Shown piece by piece: positions 6,631 to 11,087 of a stretch of 11,087 bases of DNA. The DNA is from Flavobacteriales bacterium UBA1531. Lineage in GTDB: Bacteria > Bacteroidota > Bacteroidia > Flavobacteriales_D > Sanyastnellaceae. The DNA lies in assembly GCA_002323795.1 (NCBI GenBank), contig DCPZ01000071.1:1-11087 (forward strand). Reading direction: 5' to 3'. The translations under genes were made by a program, and so were the position numbers. Each line of letters begins with the position of its first letter. The stretch's first letter is position 1. Under the pieces are notes generated by a model. That model ran no database searches. It was given only the letters and a program-made list of their open reading frames with translations, and was not told the DNA's origin.

Positions 6631-7929
6631 TTAATTTCTGAGCAGAGGGTAGATCAAATACTCCTTTCGGCGGTCATTGAACTGGATAAGTTCATCAATC
6701 CATAGCTCAGTCATGGCTGGGGGCCAATGCTCTGCTTCCAAGGCTTCTTCCAAGGCTTTATTTCCGGTCAGTTTCGCCATGAAAACGGGTGAAGAGATGA
6801 ATGGTTGAGTTGGAAAGGGCCATTTCTTTCTGCATTCGAACACGAGTTTCCAATCAAATCCACTGGCAGATTCGGTCCATTGCTTTCCGAGCTCCTGCAG
6901 ATTTCGCCCGCGGCACGTTTCATCCTGATTTTTGGGGTGCGGCGCAGCTCCTGGGGTGGCAAGTGGTGTAAACGCAAAATCTCCTTCGTCAACTCCGGGC
7001 AGGCCGATGCATTGAAAGGGCAGTTGTGTTCCACGTCCGATGCTTGCCACGGTCGGCTCCAATGGACAAAGGCTTGGATAAAGCGCAATCGCCGCTGCGG
7101 TCGGTAAATTTGGGCTTGGGGCAATGGTTGGGTACCAACGGTCACTGTGAGCGTAGCCTTCACAGGGAATCACGATGAGGTTGCACTGAACTCCGCCTTC
7201 AAGCCAACCCTCTCCGTTGATCATTTGTGCCATTTCTCCGAGCGTCATTCCATGCAAAACAGGAACAGGAATCATTCCGACGAAAGATTTCCATCGCGGA
7301 TCAAGCAGCGGCCCTGCCATTTGATGTCCATGTGGATTGGGTCGGTCGAGTACGACCACAACTTGGCCGTTTTCAGCGGCAGCTTCCATGACCAAAAATA
7401 AGCTGCTCAAATAAGTATAAAAGCGAGTACCAACATCTTGAATGTCGAATAGGATCATTCGTACATCGGAGAGCGACTCTGGGGTGGGTTTTTTATGCTT
7501 ACCATGGAGACTGAGTATGGGTAATCCGGTCTTGGAGTCGGTGCCATCATCAAAGTTGGCCCCATTGTGGAGGTTTCCGCGAAATCCGTGCTCCGGCGCG
7601 AAAACTTTTTTGACGTCAATCCCGAGTGCCAACAACGTGTCAATCAAGTGAGTTTTTGGACCTTCTGCGCCTTCTCCGATCACAGATGTTGCGTTCGCAA
7701 CCACCGCAATGGGCGCTCTGCTGCAGGATTCGTAAATGTCACGAATGTTTTCATTTCCAAGCCGCACTCTGAGGGGAGGGACGCTCCGATGTCGGGTGTG
7801 CAGTACACCATGCCCACTATCGATTGTCAATTTGGTGCTGTCGAAACCAAGGGATTCTTGTCCCATAGAAACGGTTCCCAGCAATGAATGCATCAACATG
7901 ACGAAGGATAATCGCTTCAGAAACTTCAT
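6631..7929 (-). CDS. namZ: Exo-beta-N-acetylmuramidase NamZ-like (DUF1343)
   Basis: A 432-residue exported protein of the DUF1343/YbbC family, whose characterised members (NamZ) release MurNAc from the non-reducing end of peptidoglycan fragments during wall turnover. Residues 1-23 form a Sec signal peptide (MKFLKR, then a hydrophobic core, with cleavage likely near SMG/Q). The family motifs appear in order: FAPEHGFRG at 110-118, with Glu113 the likely active-site acid; DIQDVGTRFYTY at 162-173; DRPNP at 195-199; VLHGMTLGE at 224-232; SPNLPT at 272-277; and GRGT at 298-301. Length is normal for the family, with about 35 extra residues between the signal peptide and the core. No lipobox is seen, so it is probably soluble in the periplasm or secreted. 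The gene is divergent from the LolC-like gene (51-base gap) and probably leads a two-gene unit with the lipoprotein downstream. Confidence 0.88.
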   Translation of the reverse strand: MKFLKRLSFVMLMHSLLGTVSMGQESLGFDSTKLTIDSGHGVLHTRHRSVPPLRVRLGNENIRDIYESCSRAPIAVVANATSVIGEGAEGPKTHLIDTLLALGIDVKKVFAPEHGFRGNLHNGANFDDGTDSKTGLPILSLHGKHKKPTPESLSDVRMILFDIQDVGTRFYTYLSSLFLVMEAAAENGQVVVVLDRPNPHGHQMAGPLLDPRWKSFVGMIPVPVLHGMTLGEMAQMINGEGWLEGGVQCNLIVIPCEGYAHSDRWYPTIAPSPNLPTAAAIALYPSLCPLEPTVASIGRGTQLPFQCIGLPGVDEGDFAFTPLATPGAAPHPKNQDETCRGRNLQELGKQWTESASGFDWKLVFECRKKWPFPTQPFISSPVFMAKLTGNKALEEALEAEHWPPAMTELWIDELIQFNDRRKEYLIYPLLRN

Positions 7930-7933
7930 GCGT

Positions 7934-7941
7934 CTAAAGTA
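7934..7941 (-). promoter_or_regulatory. Weak -7-like box for namZ
   Basis: On the minus strand this reads TACTTTAG, one mismatch from TAnnTTTG, and ends four bases before the ATG at 7929. If real, the transcript would start at or next to the start codon. The mismatch and lack of a clear -33 element keep confidence low. Confidence 0.2.
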
Positions 7942-7980
7942 GCGACGTAATTTGGCGTCTGTGAAATTCCAACATCATTT

Positions 7981-9480
7981 ATGATCCATCGGACTTCTTT
8001 ACCACGCCGCATGGCCAAGCGACTAGCTGGTAGCCAAGGGCAATCGACTTGGTCAAAGCCGGTTGTGCAGATCGCCACAGCAGGTGTGACAATTGGGATT
8101 GCCTTGATTGTCATTGCGACTTCAATTGTTCACGGATTTCAAAGCGAGGTGAAGGAGTTGGTCGTCGGCTTTGGATCGGATATTCAAGTGCTCAATGGCG
8201 ATTGGCGAGACCAAAAAATCATAAGATCAAAGAAGGTAGAGCAAGATTTGCTTTCACTTTCAAACGTGAAAAGTGTTTATCCCTTTTATACATCTCCGGG
8301 AATAGTTGAGTCAAAATCCGGATTAAAAGGAGTGGTACTCAAGGGAATGAACTTAGAGACCTCAAACGGAATGCTTGAGAAATTTCTGCTCGAGGGCCGT
8401 GTGCCTCGTTTTGATGGAAAGGATAGTGTTGTTCTTTCGTTGGAACTGGCTCAGAGGTTGGAGTTGAAATTGCATGATCCATTGACCATTTATTTGGTTG
8501 GTGGTCCAACAGGTATTCGGCCGCGCAGCATGGTGCTGGGAGGCATTTATCGCACAGGTCTGATCGAATACGACGAAGAATTCATGTTTGTGCCTACGCA
8601 AGCCATTCAATCCACGGCCGGATGGGGGCTGGATTTGCAGCTTGTTCTGAATGAAAACACAGTTGAAGCGAGGGCGTTTGGAGGCAATCGAAGCCCGAAA
8701 ATCAGTTGGAGAGAAGTAACGCCGGACGGCAAGGTTAGACCGCTCGGATGGAGAAGCAAAGGGGCACATCCATTGTCCGAAGTAAAGGCCAATAGCGTCA
8801 TGGCCATTGCCGAATCACGAGACCTAGACTTCAATTTATTGCCCGATACAGCATGGCTTTCACGTAGGATGGGGGAATGGAAGGTAGTCCCTTCAGGATC
8901 AGGATGGGACAAGGCCGCAAGCGGTTATGAGATTTACCTCGAGGATGGTGTTGATTTGTGGACTTCGGAGGCCGAGATCTACGCCGCTTTGCCTTTAGGA
9001 CTCGTGACGGAGACTGTTACACAGCAGGCACCTGAGATGTTTGCGTGGCTCGGAATGCTTGATTTAAACGTAGAAATCATCATTGGCCTCATGGTGCTGA
9101 TTTCGATCATTAACATGACTTCTGCGTTATTGATTCTCATCCTTGAGCGAAGGCCGATGATCGGAATGCTAAAAGCTCTTGGTATGTCTGATGGTCAGGT
9201 TCTTCGTGTTTTCATTTGGCAAGCCGCACGAATTTTAGGCCAGGGATTTTGGATGGGCAATGTCTTGGGATTCTCAATTGTTTACGTGCAAGAGGCCACA
9301 GGATGGGTGGGTTTGAACCCTGAAGCTTATTACCTCAGTGAAGTTCCTGTTCAACTGAATGCTGGATTCTTGGTTGGAGTTGAGCTCTTGATTTTTGTTC
9401 TTTGCGTGGCAATGATGTTTTTTCCAGCCCTTGCGTCGACACGAATTCGTCCAGCAGATGCACTTCGTATGAATCGATGA
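7981..9480 (+). CDS. LolC/LolE-like ABC permease with enlarged extracytoplasmic domain
   Basis: A 499-residue inner-membrane protein of the lipoprotein-releasing permease family. An N-terminal cytoplasmic stretch precedes helix 1 (about 30-50), which runs into the family-typical HGFQSEV. A large extracytoplasmic domain spans about 52-362, followed by three helices (about 366-388, 405-436 and 463-483). The hallmark ILERRPMIGMLKALGMSDGQVLRVF (in residues 387-411) is the ATPase-contacting segment, and the end ALASTRIRPADALRMN is typical. Relatives work with a LolD-type ATPase to pass lipoproteins out of the inner membrane; the substrate here is inferred only from family. Most homologues are about 400-415 residues. 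The extra length lies mainly between about 222 and 312, between the EYDEEFMFV strand and the GYEIYL strand. No ATPase gene is adjacent. No Shine-Dalgarno precedes ATG 7981, and Met11 is an alternative start. Hairpins overlap the stop codon. Confidence 0.88.
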   Translation: MIHRTSLPRRMAKRLAGSQGQSTWSKPVVQIATAGVTIGIALIVIATSIVHGFQSEVKELVVGFGSDIQVLNGDWRDQKIIRSKKVEQDLLSLSNVKSVYPFYTSPGIVESKSGLKGVVLKGMNLETSNGMLEKFLLEGRVPRFDGKDSVVLSLELAQRLELKLHDPLTIYLVGGPTGIRPRSMVLGGIYRTGLIEYDEEFMFVPTQAIQSTAGWGLDLQLVLNENTVEARAFGGNRSPKISWREVTPDGKVRPLGWRSKGAHPLSEVKANSVMAIAESRDLDFNLLPDTAWLSRRMGEWKVVPSGSGWDKAASGYEIYLEDGVDLWTSEAEIYAALPLGLVTETVTQQAPEMFAWLGMLDLNVEIIIGLMVLISIINMTSALLILILERRPMIGMLKALGMSDGQVLRVFIWQAARILGQGFWMGNVLGFSIVYVQEATGWVGLNPEAYYLSEVPVQLNAGFLVGVELLIFVLCVAMMFFPALASTRIRPADALRMNR

Positions 9481-9522
9481 TCATTCATCGAATGGATCAA
9501 ATTGAAATGATTCAGTTTTTTT
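9474..9522 (+). terminator. Hairpin(s) over the permease stop codon, T-run downstream
   Basis: Two alternative stems overlap the stop TGA (9478-9480). TCGATGA (9474-9480) pairs with TCATCGA (9485-9491) around a four-base loop. Alternatively TGATC plus ATTC (9478-9486) pairs with GAAT, a one-base bulge and GATCA (9490-9499). Seven T's follow at 9516-9522. The 16-24 base gap between stem and T-run is too long for a classic intrinsic terminator, so this is tentative. Confidence 0.35.
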
Positions 9523-9548
9523 GCCATTTCTAACAGCTGTTCGGTCGT

Positions 9549-9556
9549 TACCTTTG
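9549..9556 (+). promoter_or_regulatory. Candidate -7 promoter box for the CBS-type gene
   Basis: TACCTTTG is a perfect match to TAnnTTTG and ends only five bases before the ATG at 9562. The predicted transcript start is therefore at or within a few bases of the start codon. A TTTG at 9520-9523 could be the -33 element, with a 25-base spacing slightly above the usual range. Confidence 0.5.
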
Positions 9557-9561
9557 CTCAT

Positions 9562-10551
9562 ATGCAATTAGCTAAAAACGTTCATCAAAACATCCTGTCG
9601 ACCATTGGCAATACGCCGATGATTCGGATGCATAATATGACCCAGGATTTTCCATGCCCTGTTTTTGCGAAAGTGGAATATTTCAATCCTGGCCACAGCG
9701 TAAAGGATCGGATGGCTCTTCGTATGATTGAAGATGCAGAGCGAGAAGGCAATTTGAGGCCTGGTGGAACAGTGATTGAATGCACCAGTGGCAACACAGG
9801 AATGGGGTTAGCCCTTGCTTGTTCTGTAAAAGGATACAAGTTGATCTGTACGATGAGTGACAAGCAGTCCAAAGAGAAGATTGATATTTTGAGAGCCATG
9901 GGAGCGGAGGTTCATGTTTGCCCGACAAATGTGGAGGCGGATCATCCGGATAGTTATTACAGCGTCGCTAAGCGATGCAATGAGGCAGATCCCAATAGTT
10001 TTTGGTGCAATCAATACGACAATAAATCGAACCAAGAAGCTCACTATGCGTCAACGGGTCCTGAAGTCTGGGATCAGACCGAAGGCAAAGTGACGCACTT
10101 TGTGGTTGGGGTCGGAACGGGTGGAACAATCAGTGGAACAGGCCGATTCCTGAAGGAAAAGAATCCAGATGTGCAGATTTGGGGCATCGATTCCTATGGC
10201 AGTGTGCTTAAAAAGTACCATGAGACGGGTGAATTCGACGAAGCGGAGATTTACCCGTACATCACGGAGGGTGTTGGGGAAGATATTTTACCAGCCAACG
10301 TCAACTTTGATGTGATTGACCACTTTGAAAAAGTGACGGACAAAGATGGTGCTTTGACAGCACGCGAAATGGCTCGAAAAGAAGGTCTTTTTCTCGGATA
10401 CAGTTGCGGCAGTACGTTTCAAGGGCTGCGCCAGTTGAAGGACCGTCTAAAACCGACCGATGTGGTCGTTTGCCTTTTTCATGATCACGGCTCTCGCTAC
10501 GTGGGAAAAGTATACAATGACGATTGGATGAAGAGTCACGGTTGGCTCTAA
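9562..10551 (+). CDS. Cystathionine beta-synthase-type PLP enzyme (catalytic core only)
   Basis: A 329-residue fold-type II PLP enzyme. Visible motifs are GNTPM at 16-20, SVKDR with the Schiff-base Lys48, TSGNTG at 75-80 (substrate carboxylate loop), the phosphate-binding GTGGT at 185-189, and GYSCGS at 279-284, where Ser281 sits at the position contacting the pyridine nitrogen. SVKDRMALRMIEDAE and the closing DDWMKSHGWL resemble cystathionine beta-synthase more than CysK/CysM, suggesting condensation of serine (or an activated serine) with homocysteine in transsulfuration. A cysteine synthase role is not excluded. The protein ends after the catalytic core: there is no C-terminal pair of CBS (Bateman) domains and no heme-binding N-terminal extension, so S-adenosylmethionine control through those domains is not expected. 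It is probably transcribed alone from the box at 9549-9556, and it converges on rocD. Confidence 0.87.
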   Translation: MQLAKNVHQNILSTIGNTPMIRMHNMTQDFPCPVFAKVEYFNPGHSVKDRMALRMIEDAEREGNLRPGGTVIECTSGNTGMGLALACSVKGYKLICTMSDKQSKEKIDILRAMGAEVHVCPTNVEADHPDSYYSVAKRCNEADPNSFWCNQYDNKSNQEAHYASTGPEVWDQTEGKVTHFVVGVGTGGTISGTGRFLKEKNPDVQIWGIDSYGSVLKKYHETGEFDEAEIYPYITEGVGEDILPANVNFDVIDHFEKVTDKDGALTAREMARKEGLFLGYSCGSTFQGLRQLKDRLKPTDVVVCLFHDHGSRYVGKVYNDDWMKSHGWL

Positions 10552-10586
10552 AAAGGTCTTAGTTTTTGGCCAAAAGGCCCTGATCG
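10552..10586. other. Convergent junction with short GGCC hairpin
   Basis: This 35-base gap between two convergent stops contains GGCC-AAAA-GGCC (10568-10579), a four-base-pair stem with a four-base loop. An A5/T5 pair (10550-10554 with 10563-10567) could form an alternative weak stem. Neither strand has a T-run directly after the GGCC stem, so a bidirectional terminator is only a guess. Confidence 0.25.
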
Positions 10587-11087
10587 TTATTTGCTGAATT
10601 CTAGTACGGTGGAACGAATGATCGCAATGCATGCATTCAATTGCTCTTCTGTAATGACAAGTGGGGGAGCAAAACGGATGATATTGCCGTGGGTAGGTTT
10701 CGCCAAAAGTCCATTGTTTTTCAATGCCACGCATAAATCCCAGGCCGTGGAGCTGTCCTGAGTGTCATTTATAATCATAGCGTTCAGTAGTCCTTTGCCT
10801 CGGACGGAACTTATCAGATTGCTTTCTTTGACCAGCGCTGAAATTCCTAATCTAAACTTTTCTCCCAGGCGCATTGCATTTTCTGCGAGCTCTTCATTCA
10901 CGATGACTTGCAATGCAGCCATGGCGACTTGGCAGGCCAGAGGATTTCCTCCGAATGTACTCCCGTGTTCGCCAGGTTGAATGCACATCATGATTTCGTC
11001 ATTTGCCAAAGCTGCAGAGACGGGGAAAACTCCTCCTGAAAGCGCCTTTCCTAAAACCAGAATATCTGGTTTTGCATCTTCATAATC
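10587..11087 (-). CDS. rocD: Ornithine aminotransferase, C-terminal part (cut by window edge)
   Basis: The last 166 residues of a class-III PLP aminotransferase; the frame stays open to the right edge, where the N-terminal half is missing. The fragment opens just before KPDILVLGKALSGG, which contains the Schiff-base lysine (codon 11046-11048). Then come PGEHGSTFGGNPLACQVA, RGKGLLNAMII, NGLLAKPTHGNIIRFAPP and a helical end. GEHGSTFGGNP together with LLAKPTHG and IRFAPPL is the ornithine aminotransferase signature and separates it from acetylornithine and GABA aminotransferases. The enzyme transfers the delta-amino group of ornithine to 2-oxoglutarate, giving glutamate semialdehyde and glutamate, and links arginine/ornithine breakdown to proline and glutamate. 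It acts in the cytoplasm. The visible part shows no truncation or frameshift. It converges on the CBS-type gene with a 35-base gap. Confidence 0.93.
   Translation of the reverse strand, partial: DYEDAKPDILVLGKALSGGVFPVSAALANDEIMMCIQPGEHGSTFGGNPLACQVAMAALQVIVNEELAENAMRLGEKFRLGISALVKESNLISSVRGKGLLNAMIINDTQDSSTAWDLCVALKNNGLLAKPTHGNIIRFAPPLVITEEQLNACIAIIRSTVLEFSK

Noticed and set aside
6768..7163. 131-codon ORF in another frame inside namZ
   Set aside because: The namZ frame is intact and carries all family motifs across this stretch, so there is no frameshift to explain; this is a shadow frame.
10568..10579. GGCCAAAAGGCC as an intrinsic terminator between the CBS-type gene and rocD
   Set aside because: The stem is only four base pairs and neither strand has a T-run right after it; kept only as a low-confidence hairpin.
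1..11087. Mobile element, CRISPR array, toxin-antitoxin or defence island
   Set aside because: No transposase, integrase, terminal inverted repeats, regularly spaced direct repeats or small paired ORFs were seen; the genes are mostly housekeeping families with even codon style.
1..11087. tRNA, rRNA or a known riboswitch in the spacers
   Set aside because: The spacers are short (35-261 bases). No CCA-ended cloverleaf, rRNA-like sequence, or recognisable SAM or cobalamin riboswitch core was seen, including upstream of the CBS-type gene, where only 81 bases separate it from the permease.

Overview
The window (about 11.1 kb, G+C roughly in the upper 40s by eye) looks like ordinary chromosome of a member of the Bacteroidota, most likely a Flavobacteriales/Cryomorphaceae-like bacterium. 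This rests on matches to the Bacteroidota -7 promoter motif TAnnTTTG, the near absence of Shine-Dalgarno sequences, lipobox lipoproteins, and the gene families present (long AcnB, PdeM, a DUF1343/NamZ exo-muramidase, a CBS-type PLP enzyme, RocD). Placement below the phylum is inference. There is no tRNA, rRNA, IS element, integrase, CRISPR array or phage gene.

Layout: (1) 1-237, minus: start of a lipoprotein cut by the left edge. (2) 341-907, plus: unrecognised, largely helical protein. (3) 909-2147, minus: MacB/FtsX-type ABC permease, tail to tail with (2) and one base apart. (4) 2148-2408: divergent spacer with inverted repeats and a -7 box for acnB. (5) 2409-5207, plus: acnB, the TCA-cycle aconitase B. 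(6) 5269-6000, plus: pdeM-like DNA-repair phosphoesterase, probably read through from acnB. (7) 6002-6559, minus: small lipoprotein, again one base from its convergent neighbour. (8) 6631-7929, minus: NamZ-like exported muramidase, probably in one unit with (7). (9) 7981-9480, plus: LolC/LolE-like permease with an oversized extracytoplasmic domain. (10) 9562-10551, plus: cystathionine beta-synthase-type enzyme with a -7 box almost touching its ATG. (11) 10587-11087, minus: C-terminal part of ornithine aminotransferase, cut by the right edge.

The genes do not form one pathway. Central and amino-acid metabolism (acnB, CBS-type enzyme, rocD) is mixed with envelope functions (two ABC permeases, NamZ, two lipoproteins) and a repair enzyme. 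Strand changes six times among ten genes, so transcription units are short (one or two genes). Neither permease has its ATPase here, and pdeM lacks its usual ligase/helicase partners. I see no convincing new system. The points most worth a second look are the enlarged permease domain, the one-base convergent junctions, the probable leaderless start of the CBS-type gene, and the isolated pdeM.
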